Positions 13,346-23,799 of a stretch of 64,000 nt of DNA are shown here, piece by piece. The DNA is taken from positions 43,896,333 to 43,960,332 of the forward strand of contig OY282560.1 of NCBI GenBank assembly GCA_958295665.1. Direction: 5' to 3'. Source of the DNA: Tipula vernalis. Lineage: Eukaryota; Arthropoda; Insecta; Diptera; Tipulidae. Position 1 is the stretch's first letter; the number at the start of each line of letters is the position of its first letter. Made by a program: the position numbers and the translations under genes. The notes beneath the pieces were generated by a model. That model saw only the letters and a list, made by a program, of their open reading frames with translations, had not been told where the DNA came from and did no database searches.

Positions 13346-13979
13346 TTTTCTTGAGATTAGTTCACGTAAACACGTAATTTTTCCGATCGAATTTCTGATC
13401 AGCTGTATGTGACTGCGCGAATGGATAAATTGGGACGATTACCTTCCATTGGGTGGAATGGGTCGAAGCATTTCTACTATCTCAAGGAGCACCTGTTTTA
13501 GTCGATCATATGATATTTCGATTCAGAGTACCAACATACTTCCAACCGTTTTACTTATTCAGATTTATTGCTTAATCGGATCTTTGTGGAAATTCGATAT
13601 TTTTCCAGATTACTCTAAATTGAAATTTAAATAAAGTTCTGGAGCACAACCAGGTAAAATGGAACTAGGCTATTTTATCACTGATTATGACGAAACGTAA
13701 TTTATTTAAAGAAGGTAACGGGATTTTAAAATGATTTTTGGTTAAAATTCTGTAATACGGAAAAACGAAATTTGGGAAAAAAAAATTTGCGACCATCCAT
13801 CTCCTCAAACTGTAAAACAGTCCCAAAACTAGCTTTTACAAAACCCCTGGCTGATATCTAAGACTATTTGGCGGCTGTCACACTGTTCAACATTTTGTTT
13901 TTTTTAATTAATTTGCAAGTAATTGGTATAATTAACAAAATTGTGAAACATCCTTAACGAATTCTGTCCATTACGTTAT
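13346..13979. other. unique-looking spacer between two arrays
   Basis: Moderately complex sequence with a 61-codon plus frame (13449-13634) that has no recognised motif. An early part (ccattgggtggaatgggtcg) looks like older complex DNA. Nothing definite can be assigned. Confidence 0.35.
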
Positions 13980-14250
13980 TTAAATAGTTTTAATTGTTAG
14001 ATAACTTCACTTAAATTGACTAAATTCAACTTAATTTGCATTAATTTGACTTAGCAAGACTTTACTTCGCTAAATTTAACTTAATTTGACATAATTTGAA
14101 TTAAGTTGACTTAACTTGACTCGACTGAATTTGATAGGATTTTAACATAAAAACTTGGCTAAACTTATCTTAATTTCGCATAACTAGAGTTAACTTCGCT
14201 CTGACGTAGTTTGGCTTAACTTCACTTAACTTAACCTAGTTTTTCGCATT
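13980..14250 (-). repeat. TTAACTTGACTTAA minisatellite, short copy
   Basis: Degenerate tandem phrase acttaatttgacttaacttg. It is the reverse complement of the phrase that makes up 18240-19560, so the two arrays are in opposite orientation. Confidence 0.75.
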
Positions 14251-14274
14251 TCTTCTACTCCGATTCGTTCGGGC

Positions 14275-14760
14275 ATTTTTGCTATCTTGATATCTCGTAT
14301 TTGATGTCCGATCATTCCCGAGCCCGGTCCGTTTTTTTGCTATCTACAATATTAGAGGAATTATTCAGCTCAACGAATATTGGAAAAACATTAGATCTGC
14401 CGTAATTAAATACATATATAAGAGATTGTCGTAATTACCTTCTTCTTAACGTGTTGGAACTTAGCATTACATTTGGCATTAAAATTACTTTTTCACGTTT
14501 TTAATTTTTACGTTACATTTAGTAATTTCTCTTATAATTTGGACAAAAGGGCCCAATCGTAAATAATGTCAAAAACTAACTTTAAAAAAGTACAGAATTA
14601 TGCCAGCTATAGATCTATTGAACACGTTTCTGGGCGCTTCAGCTGTCTTTAGATAATATTGTAGTACAGTAATACATCAACGAGTAATATACGCTTAGGG
14701 CTATTACCAGTCTCTGAGTGGACTCTTTTAGTCTTTCCTTCTATTCTATTTTACAAGCTT
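14275..14760 (+). repeat. unique-sequence part of the left inverted-duplication arm
   Basis: Includes gctatctacaatattag (14339-14355), then attcagctcaacgaatattg. Near 14618 there is gatctattgaa, then tcagctgtctttagataat and aacgagtaatat. Each block has its counterpart on the opposite strand within 17860-18230, in the same relative order. Confidence 0.65.
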
Positions 14761-16934
14761 TTATTTAACTTTAACCTTTGGTTCAAACATATAGATATAA
14801 TATAGAAAATATTGTAATATGTTCAAAATGGTTGCCAGCCCGGGAGGTTAGATCACATATTTCACCACACTCTTCTTGACATGGGTATCAAATGAAAGGG
14901 TTTGCCATTCAGAATATGTAGATGCAGCATCTCTTCAAGAACAAGTGCTCGAATTTATTTCATATATAAACCAATTTCCAATTAGAATCAAAAAGACGTA
15001 TTTAGCACTTCTTATATATGCAAAAGTAAAGTGCATTTGCGTAAAATTATATTTCCCCAACAAAATTCCAATCTAAATTAGTTAAGGAAAAAAAAATTGA
15101 ATTGATTTTCTTGATTTTGATTAAATTGATTACAAGAAAAATACATTTACCTTAAAGTATCGCGCACACAATACATAATACAAGCCGCGATAATCCTACA
15201 TAATCGCATTATAAAATATTCATTGTTCCACTTCAATTATCAATTTACCATTCATTATTGCATCGCGCGCGCATTACAAAATTTACAACAGGTGGTTCCG
15301 AGGAATGGAATGAATTACGACAAGACAATAATACTCGTACGTAAATATTTTCTACACTTTGCCAATCTTGATTATTAGAAAATTCAATTAATTTTTTTTT
15401 TCCAGAATCATGTGCTGCATACAGATTACTTTAAAAAAAAAAAAATCAATCAAAATAAATGTTTGTAAAAGCACACGTACGTTAATAAAAATTACGCTCG
15501 TAACTATTTACTCTAATCCCTTTATAATCTTAAATATCGTACACACACACACAAAATCCTTTCATATATTTTAATCTTAATACTCAATAGTTTTTAATTA
15601 AATTGATACAAAAAAAAAAAAAAATAATAATAAGGAAGCGATATGCGCGCAATAGAAAATCAGTTTATTAATCATTATGGTGCCGCACAAGCATAGCCAC
15701 GGATTAAAATTTTATGGAGATTAGTACGCCGCGATACATTGTAAACGTGCGCGATCTAGAGAATAAAATAAAGTGGTTAGTAGCCTATTATTATATTACA
15801 TCTACAGATTTAAATACATTTCCATATTATTGTATTTTATACATTGCTAGAAAAACACAAAATAAATTTACAACTCGTTGTGTCATTAAAACAAAGCAAA
15901 AAAATATCTAAGCTTAGATGTACCCCCCCTTTTGGAAGAAAGAACATTCTAAATCGTAAAAAAAAAAAAATTGTTTTTATAACTTTTTAATTCTCGCCAT
16001 CCGTAATAAAATTTTAATTTAGCGTCTCGTCTTAATGTACGTGACATATTTTTAATATCTTAATTATATTTTATGCCATAAGATCATCTCTCGCATATTT
16101 CCGTAGGTGTATATAAAATATTTTTTATTTTATTTCTAAAAATGTTTAGGACTAAGTAGTTTATTATATAAAAGAGTTAAGTGGTTTTCTTGTATTAATA
16201 TCCATTTTATTATACAGATTTGTAAATATTTGCGAATTTATGCTGCGGTGATTTCATGCCAATTTTAACTGCATTTGTAGTCATTAAAATAGTTGATTGG
16301 TTTGGTGGTACTTCTTCCTGTATCATTATTTTATGACAAGTGACATTCAATTTAATTTATTTAATGCACGCAGGAATAAACAAGTCGTTACTTGTTAAAG
16401 GAGTTTATTGCCAATTGCCGTTCGTAAAATCACATCTCTCAATATACATACAAAATCCTGCTCTTTGATTTGCTGGACATTTAAAATAATGAATTAGATT
16501 GGCTGAGATTGCTAATTCAATTACGGAAAGGAACGGAAAGGAATTAAACGACTTTCTTGGCAGCAACAATTGATTGATTGTTCTCCAAAAAACCTATACT
16601 TTAGACTTCGGATCCAATGAAAATGATCGATTAAACTATCCAGTATGTGAAGACTGCCTAATGCACTGTCCTGCGACGTTACCTTTTAAGCAGGATGTAT
16701 TGATTTTCAAAATACTGCTTGTTTCATTTTACGCTTGCTTCAATGGCGGGATTGAGAAAATTCTTAGGATCCTCATCACAGTTACTTACATCCTTAATAA
16801 TTGGGGAAAGAATTGCAGTTATCTTTGGTGTTCCCAAAAAATTAAAAAAAACTTAACAAATTGTTTTATTCAACTTGCCTTAATTTATAGCGTTGACCCC
16901 GATTCGATCTTAAGTTTGTAGCTACGAGTTTCAA
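14761..16934. other. centre of the inverted duplication, no recognised gene
   Basis: AT-rich sequence with A runs near 15430, 15610 and 15960 and an (ac)n tract at 15541-15552. A plus frame of 115 codons (16574-16921) contains a CEDCLMHC cluster. It lacks a recognisable domain, and its tail is typical of chance AT-rich frames. A 65-codon frame at 15714 is also unremarkable. Confidence 0.35.
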
Positions 16935-17690
16935 ACAGAGTTTACATTTTTCGCTCTTTTAGAGCTCTTTATAAAAATTTTCGCTCTTGTTCCAAATAAA
17001 ATTTTTTTTTAGTTTGCTTTTACGCTCTTGATGAACACAAAAAAAAAATTGTTTAGCTCTTTCAAAGTGATTTAAATTTCTATTTTTAATTTTGCTCTTA
17101 AAACATGTAGCTTAAAAGTTAAAATATCGCTCCCAACCCATTCTGCAGTGCGATTGAAAAAAATACCAATTAGGGAGCGATAATTTTTGTAAGACATGAA
17201 CTTGGCTATTCCCTAACCGATTTTACAGAAATTTGACATGCGCGATCGGAACGGGATTCTACAATGATTTTTAGAGTGAAGTTCTGGAATATGGCCAATT
17301 TGATTCTACAAAGATTTTTAGAACGTGATTCTACAATGATTTTTAGAGTGAGGTTCTGGAATATGGCCATTTCCAACGTTCGTGCATCTGTTCGCTAACA
17401 ATACAATCAAGCTTTTAAAAGAGGGAATTTTAGAAGGTTTTGAATGTAACCGTTTGCCGTAATAACAAGAGCAAGAGCAATATAATAATGACTTTTTATT
17501 CATCAGAGCAGAGCGTATTTATTTTCTCAATATAGCTCAATAATAAAGAGCTAAAATATTATAACACAAACGCAATAGTGGAAGAGCAAGAGCCTTATAA
17601 TAAGCATAATGCTCCTGTTCTTCAGAGCGATATTTTTTTTTTACTCTTTATAAAGAGTTTTTTACCCGTTAAAGTGAAATCCCGTTTTAA
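16935..17690. repeat. GCTCTT / AAGAGC inverted motif field with a local duplication
   Basis: The left part (16945-17130) repeatedly carries gctctt in plus orientation (cgctcttttagagctcttta and others). The right part (17465-17650) carries the complement (aagagcaagagc, cagagcg, aagagctaaa). Between them a ~47-bp segment from gattctacaatgatttttag to ggaatatggcca is present at 17255-17300 and again at 17327-17373. Confidence 0.6.
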
Positions 17691-18235
17691 ACTCTGGTTT
17701 CAAATAATCTTTAGGTGTTTTTGAAATTTCTATCGCGTATTATATGATTCTATGAAATAGAAACAGGATAGGAGGAAAGAAAATTTCGAAAAGTTCGATC
17801 AGAGACATGAAAGTTTTCCGATCTGAAATGGAAGAGCCAGTTACTATTTTCACCTTTCTAGTGGTACACAGGGCTAATCATATCACTCGTTAGTTCATTA
17901 GTATGCTATAATATTAACTGTAGATAGCTGAGTAGCCCGGCAATTTATTCAATAGATCCTTAGCTAACTAATTAGTTGCCCTTATACAAAATTCTCAGTC
18001 TATCCAACCACATGATAACTAAACAACCGAAGTTAGTTTCCGGAAAATTGAAAAAATAATTTTCATACAAAATGTGGGGCTACTAAACAGAAGCTAATTG
18101 CGGTAGTCCTTTCTGTAACCACGGCAGGCCAAATATTTTTCCAACATTCATTGAGCTGAATGTGTCCTGTAATATTGTAGATAGGTAAAATCATATTTTT
18201 ATAGTTGAACGGGGCTTGATGATTGGACTCTCCAG
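17691..18235 (-). repeat. unique-sequence part of the right inverted-duplication arm
   Basis: Minus-strand counterpart of 14275-14760. The sequence ttttccaacattcattgagc (18138-18157) and taatattgtagatag (18170-18184) match the complement of the left arm. So do the segments around 17880-17960 (gttaatattatagcatac and ggatctattgaataaa on the minus strand). Confidence 0.65.
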
Positions 18236-18239
18236 AACT

Positions 18240-19560
18240 ACAAAACTAAAAAAGGGTTAAGTCAAGCTACGTTAAAGTGAAGTTAACTATAGTTAAATCA
18301 AATTAGGTCAAGTTAAGTTAAGTTTAGTCAAGTTAAGTTAATTTAATTAATTTTTAGTCCTGTCAAATTCAGTCGATTCAAATTAAGTCAAGTGTAGTTA
18401 AATCAAGATAATTCGAATTATGTTAAGTTAAGTCAAGCTCCGTCTTGTTGAGTCAAATTATGTCAAGTCACGTTAAGTCAAGTTAATACCAATTATATGA
18501 AGTAATTTCTGTCAAGTTAATTCAAATTAGGTCAAGTTAAGTGAAGTTTTGTCATGTTGAGTCGACCTAAGGCAAGTTAAGCCAAGTCACGTTAAGTCAA
18601 CTTATTATCAATTATATCAAGTAAAGTAAAATTTAGTCAAATAAAGTTATGTAAAGTTAATTCAAATTATGTTAAGTTTAGTCAAGTTGAGTTAATTCAA
18701 GTAATGTTAAGTCCAAACAAATTCAGCCGAGTCAAATTAAGTCCCGTTTAGTTAACTCAAGATAATTTAAATTATGTTATGTTAAGTCAAGTTTCGTCCT
18801 GTTGAGTTAAATTAAGTCAAGTCACGTTAAGTCAATTATATCGAGTTAAGTAAAATTTAGTCAACTAAAGTTATGTAAAGTTAAGTTAATTCAAATTATG
18901 TCAAGTTAGTTTATAAGTCGAACCAAAGCAAGTTAAGTCAAGTTCCGTTAAGTCAACTTAATATCAATTAGATCAATTCAAGTAAAATTTAGTCAAGTAA
19001 AGTTATGTAAAGTCAAGTTAATTCAAATTAAGTTATGTTTAGCCAAGTTAAGTCAATTCAAGTAATTTTAAGTCCTGTCAAATTCAGCCGAGTCAAATTA
19101 AGTCCCGTTTAGTTAAGTCATGATAATTCAAATTATGTCAAGTTAACTCAAGTTTAGTCATGTCGAGTAAAGTAATTTAAGTCAGGTAAATTCAAATTTT
19201 GGAAAATTAAGTCAAATTTAGTCAAGTAAACTTATGTAAAACTAACCTAATTCAAATTAGGTCAAGTAAAGCAAAATTAAGTAAAGTTAATTTAAGTAGT
19301 GTTAAGTTCTGTAAAATTCGGTCGAGTCAAATTAAGTCAAGTAAATTCAAATTATGTCAAATTAAGTTAAGTTACGTGAAGTCAATTTAATTCAAATTAA
19401 GTCAAGTTAAGCCATATTACGTTAAGTTTAGTTAAGTTAATAAGGCCATTTAAATAATTTTAGTTCCTGTCAAATTCAGTCGATTCAAACTAAATGAAGT
19501 TTAGTTAAGTCAAAATAATTCAAATTATGTCAAGTCAAGTGCAATCATGTTGAGGCAAAT
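18240..19560 (+). repeat. AAGTTAAGTC minisatellite, long copy
   Basis: About 1.3 kb of degenerate 5- and 10-base phrases around aagttaagtcaagttaa and aattcaaattatgtcaag. There is weak higher-order structure: the segment tcaaattcagtcgagtcaaa recurs near 18364, 18717, 19078 and 19315. The array resumes at 20145-20190 after an insertion. No open frame persists. Confidence 0.85.
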
Positions 19561-19564
19561 ATGC

Positions 19565-20142
19565 TTTGACTTTTGAGTCAATTGGGCCGGTCTGTTTTTA
19601 ATTTTTTTCAAAAATTTAATTAAGTTTTTTATTTTCTATGTTATTTTTAAAATTTGCGAATTGGTCATGATGTGTGAACCAAATGGTGTTGTGTGGAAAA
19701 CAATTTGCCTAGAAGTAGCGGGAAATTCGATTATTGTCCTTTAGGTATGGGAGCACTAAGGTCTAAATGAATTAGCAATATTGCAGATAAAACTCGACGG
19801 TGGCGATTACATGGCCTCTTTTGGCGCTTTACAGTCGTTTAGATCTATTAAAAGTACTCGTTCAGATGTAACGACACGTGCTGCTGCCAGATTTCTTGAA
19901 GTAGTGCTTCAAAATTTGCTAAAAAAACATCGTGTCCAGCACAATAAGATTAGATCGAAATAAAGCGAATGGAGAGTGAAGTGTTTCATCCAAGAAGGGA
20001 GGAACAGGAGTTGTGCGGCTTTGATGTAATTTGGGGGTCCGTTTTTTTTTATTTACATGTTTCACCTAATCTTGGACACTGTAAACTCAAGATACAGTGT
20101 GTCGTAATTAATTTTTAAATAAATATAAATAAATAAATAAAT
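19565..20142 (+). mobile_element. retroposon-like insertion with TAAA tail, unidentified
   Basis: Complex sequence interrupts the AAGTTAAGTC array and ends in a (taaa)n-type tail (ataaataaataaataaat, 20122-20140), after which the array resumes. A 60-codon plus frame at 19781-19963 (start MQIKLDGGDYMASFGALQSF) is open but not recognised. The shape suggests a 5'-truncated retroposon or a 3' end of a LINE. A target-site duplication was not found. Confidence 0.45.
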
Positions 20143-20195
20143 AATGCAAGTTAAGTCAAGCTAATTCAAGCTATGTCAAGTTAAATCAAATATAT

Positions 20196-20335
20196 TAGTC
20201 GTTTTCGATTGACCAAAAAAAATCAAAACTCAGAGCAAAAAAAAAATCAAAACTAAACTCGATCATTTTCTGCTATGTCGAGTTTAGTTTTTTGCACTGA
20301 GGGTAAGTTTTTTTTTGGTCAATTGATAGCGAATT
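20196..20335. mobile_element. ~140-bp hairpin element (MITE-like)
   Basis: An imperfect palindrome: cgattgaccaaaaaaaatca at the left end pairs with tttttttttggtcaattgat at the right, and aactaaactcga pairs with tcgagtttagtt around a loop at about 20258-20272. It lies in the tail of the AAGTTAAGTC array. Confidence 0.65.
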
Positions 20336-20434
20336 TTTCCAAGTAAAGTTATGTTAGATCAATCATGACCCTAATTTTTATCAAGTTAATGTTTTCCAAC
20401 ATTCCAACGGACATTCGAACTTTTCGATGTTGTT

Positions 20435-20605
20435 CTGATTGAAACAAATTAAAAAATTTACAGAAGTGATGGAATTTACAGAGTTTGGGAAAATAGAGAA
20501 AAAGAAACAATTTAAGTTAGTAGTATTTATAGAACTCTGTCAATTAAACAATTTAGAGAATCTACAAAATTTAAAGAATTTAAAAGTTCATAAAATTTAT
20601 AATGT
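20435..20605 (+). repeat. AATTTATAG-type short repeat, left part
   Basis: Degenerate phrases of the form aatttacagaatttggg and ttagagaatctacaaaattt. The same style resumes at 21010-21240 on the other side of a LINE fragment, so this was one array before insertion. Confidence 0.55.
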
Positions 20606-21006
20606 TTTTAGAACCACCAGATGCAACCGGGAAGAGCAGGTCTGAGGAGTCCTATCACAGCTCTTAAGCTGGAAAGGTGGACTGACACCCTCACTTGTAG
20701 TAAAGCAAGACAAGTCTGGCCAAAACTAGACTTGAGGCGTACCAAAACATTAAGCTTTAGTGAATTAAGTACGGCCGTAGGAATACTCACGGGACCCTGC
20801 GTTGTTTGGATGTGGAGGAGGAAGGGACTTTGGTTCACTTTCTTTGCCCATGCCTAGCATTAGCACGCAGAAGGCATAAATATTTAGGTAAGTTCAAGAT
20901 GGACAACTTGTTGGATCTCGAAAACAGTAGCCCAAGTAGCTCTAAATGATTCCAGTAAGGGTGAAAGTGATAAAGTCTGTGCCACTTCAACTAACCTAAA
21001 CTAACC
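20606..21006 (+). pseudogene. 3' end of a decayed Jockey/R1-type LINE
   Basis: The plus strand encodes ARQVWPKLDLRRTK, then SFSELSTAVGILTG, then after frameshifts a CP/His-type tail (GTLVHFLCPCLALARRRHKY-like). This is the region C-terminal to the RT/RNase H of many insect non-LTR elements. The body ends in aactaacctaaactaacctt, a tail type seen on such elements. Several frameshifts are present. Only the last few hundred bases remain, consistent with 5' truncation at insertion. It interrupts the AATTTATAG array. Confidence 0.65.
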
Positions 21007-21009
21007 TTC

Positions 21010-21245
21010 AGAATTTTTAGGCTTTGTAGAACTCATAAAATTAATAGAATTTATAGGATTTACAGAATTTATTGGATTTATAAAATTTATCAAATTTATA
21101 GAAATTATGGAATTTTTGAAATAAGTCAAATTTGAGTTGAACTATTTATAGAACCCAGTGAATCTATAAAATTTCACGAATTGATACAATTGATGGAATT
21201 TGGGAAAATTTATACAAATTATAGAATTTATAGAGTTTATAATGC
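21010..21245 (+). repeat. AATTTATAG-type short repeat, right part
   Basis: Phrases such as aatttataggatttacagaa and tttattggatttataaaatt repeat with a period of about 9-10 bases. It continues the array seen at 20435-20605. Confidence 0.6.
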
Positions 21246-21424
21246 GTACAGGTACCAAACTCAAGCTAACTCTAACTTTATTCTCAATTGAACCAACATT
21301 GCTCTCTGCAGCTGAAATGCTCACTTAACCCTAATCTCCCTCAACACAAACCAGCATAAATAAAAAGTTGATCAACGTGAATGAGAACGCAAATTGTAAT
21401 ACCACGAGTTTATAAAAACTGGGA

Positions 21425-21565
21425 TTTGGGTCAATTCATATGGTAGCTACCCGATCGGTTCCAAAAAGCCTTTTAATTTTCCGCTTTGACCATAGAAAAC
21501 GAGCGAAAAATAATTCCAAATCGGCAAGCCGTTCTCGAGAAATTGTGGGTACACAGAATATTGAT
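21425..21565 (-). repeat. dispersed repeat, copy 2
   Basis: On the minus strand it reads ctcgagaacggcttgccgat, then agcggaaaattaaaa, then ctaccatatgaattgaccca. This matches copy 1 at 12440-12600 in order and spacing. It marks the outer end of the right arm of the inverted duplication. Confidence 0.7.
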
Positions 21566-23799
21566 GTCGTCTAAGTACCTACACCATGCAGTTGTCACCT
21601 GTTAACCCTTTTAGTATCACTTGCGTCAATCTTTATTCCGTAGATTCTAACGCAACCAAAATCAGTTTTTCAACTGGCGTGCGTGACACCTCGCGGCACA
21701 CACCAAAACATTAAATATGTATTGTGTTTTATAATAAGTATCCAAATAACGGATATGAAATAACACCTCAAAAATTATTTGGAGTTGCAGTGACAGTGAC
21801 AATAATGATAGACTGAATACATTTATTATTTTATATATGCGTGAGGCATAAAGACCAACCTGAGCAATGTTATATTTAAATTAAGGATAAACCAATATTT
21901 TGAAAATTTTCTAATTTGAAGTGTTAGTAGACTGAATCAACATGTTCTGATGCACTATAAAGTAATGTATAATGTCACGTAATATAAAGATCGCCGTTTT
22001 TGGGTTAGGACGAATTTATTGCTGTTAAACTTCGGCATTCATTGAAGATCCCTTGTGGCTTCTGTTAGTCAATTACATGATTTGACTGTAAAAATTCAAT
22101 AATTCCAAGATACGAGTACAGGTTGCAAAATTAAAATTACGTACAAATATTCAGCAAGACCTTAATTGACACATTTGTATCCTCCTGGAAGGACCTGGAT
22201 GGATTTGAAATAGTAGCTAGAGAACGTTCGAAATGTATCTTTCTCTATGCCACAGCTGGGGCTGATATTTTTGGTTTCAAAGCAGCCGATACAATTTTTA
22301 TTGTACAATGAAATATTTTTTGTTTGACTTCTCTCATATATTCACGACCAAACTGATATGTTGAAATATGCGGCACGCTTATTGTATAAAATATAATACA
22401 AATCAGTACACAAAATAAATTAAATCCATCATTTGCTTTCTGTTGATATTATCTTAATTTATACATTCCGAGCATCAATATCATTATACCCTCATCATTA
22501 TTACGATGATGATCATTACATTACTATAATATAGTATATCGAGGGAGCGTGCGCATGTGGGTGAAGTCTTAAGTATAAAAATTTTAAAAGAACGATCAGC
22601 AATAAAAAACTAAAAAAAAAACAAATTATTATTACAATCATGATCAAGGTAATAATAATAGTAATCGTAATAACAACAATAAAAAAATAGTTGTTATTTT
22701 ATTACAAATCAATTGAATTATTTATTGTGCTTACTGTACTTGCATAACTCAGTCAGCATCGTAAAATTATCTCTCTCTCTCATGTTTAAAGATTAGTTTT
22801 CATTTTTTAACAACACACGAATTGTTAATATTCGTTCGTTAAATATTTTTTATTTATTTATTATAAATCAATCAAAATATGCTAAACACACATTTACACG
22901 ATGAACCATTATCCTGTCAAATTATTCTAATAACTCATCAATATACATATAAGCAACGGGCCTCTTGTAAACAAATAACGAATGCAAATTAAATTGATAC
23001 ATTTCAAATCAAATATACCGACACATTGATTGATTGATTAGTTCGTTTTTTATGTGTCAGGTGTTGCGATTTTTTTATTTTATTTTATTACATTATTTAT
23101 TATGATTGATCTCTCCCACATACTATTGGTGGTAGGTCAATAGTGTCGATCATAATGTGGCTAGTTAATCTTACTCTAAGTCTCTAGAAGGAGGAAACTT
23201 TAGTTGGTGTTGTTGTTGTTAGTTGTTATAGTGGTACATACGCATACAATCTGATGTTAGTGGAGGAATGAATAAAATTTATTCAATTTTAATGGGATTA
23301 TATAGGTTAAATTTTTATGTTGTCGGTGTATCGAAAACATGTAGGATGCAATCATTTCTTTTAACGTTTTGTCGATGTTTTTAAATTTTCCCATAAAAAT
23401 TGTTTGATACTCGCGTATATACGTATGGTATATACGAGTGTATGTAAAGAAAATCTAGAAAAGCGATTAGGGTTTCATGTTGTGAAAGAAATTTAAATAT
23501 GGAATTAAATGTGTGATCTGATGTATGTACTTGCGACTAAAGCTGGTTTGTACCGTTTGGTTTTGGTGTTTAAAGAAATTTTAATTTCATATTTTAACTT
23601 GAGACCATTGTTATAAAATATAAATTATCAACATTCAGTTCAGTTGCAAAATTTTTAAAGTGCTGAGAAGAGCTTGACAATGTCGTCATTATAAGAACAA
23701 GATATTTGACAAATTACTAAACTTGAAGGGTGGAAGTTTGAAGCGTGGTTTTGCGGTTCCAAATATTTCAAGATGCAATGCAAAGAGCAACTAAATATT
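21566..23799. other. AT-rich intergenic stretch
   Basis: No coding sequence recognised. It contains ATT/ATAATA microsatellites (22495-22530, 22640-22680), a (ct)n tract near 22770-22780 and a gttgttgttgtt tract near 23208-23219. Confidence 0.5.
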
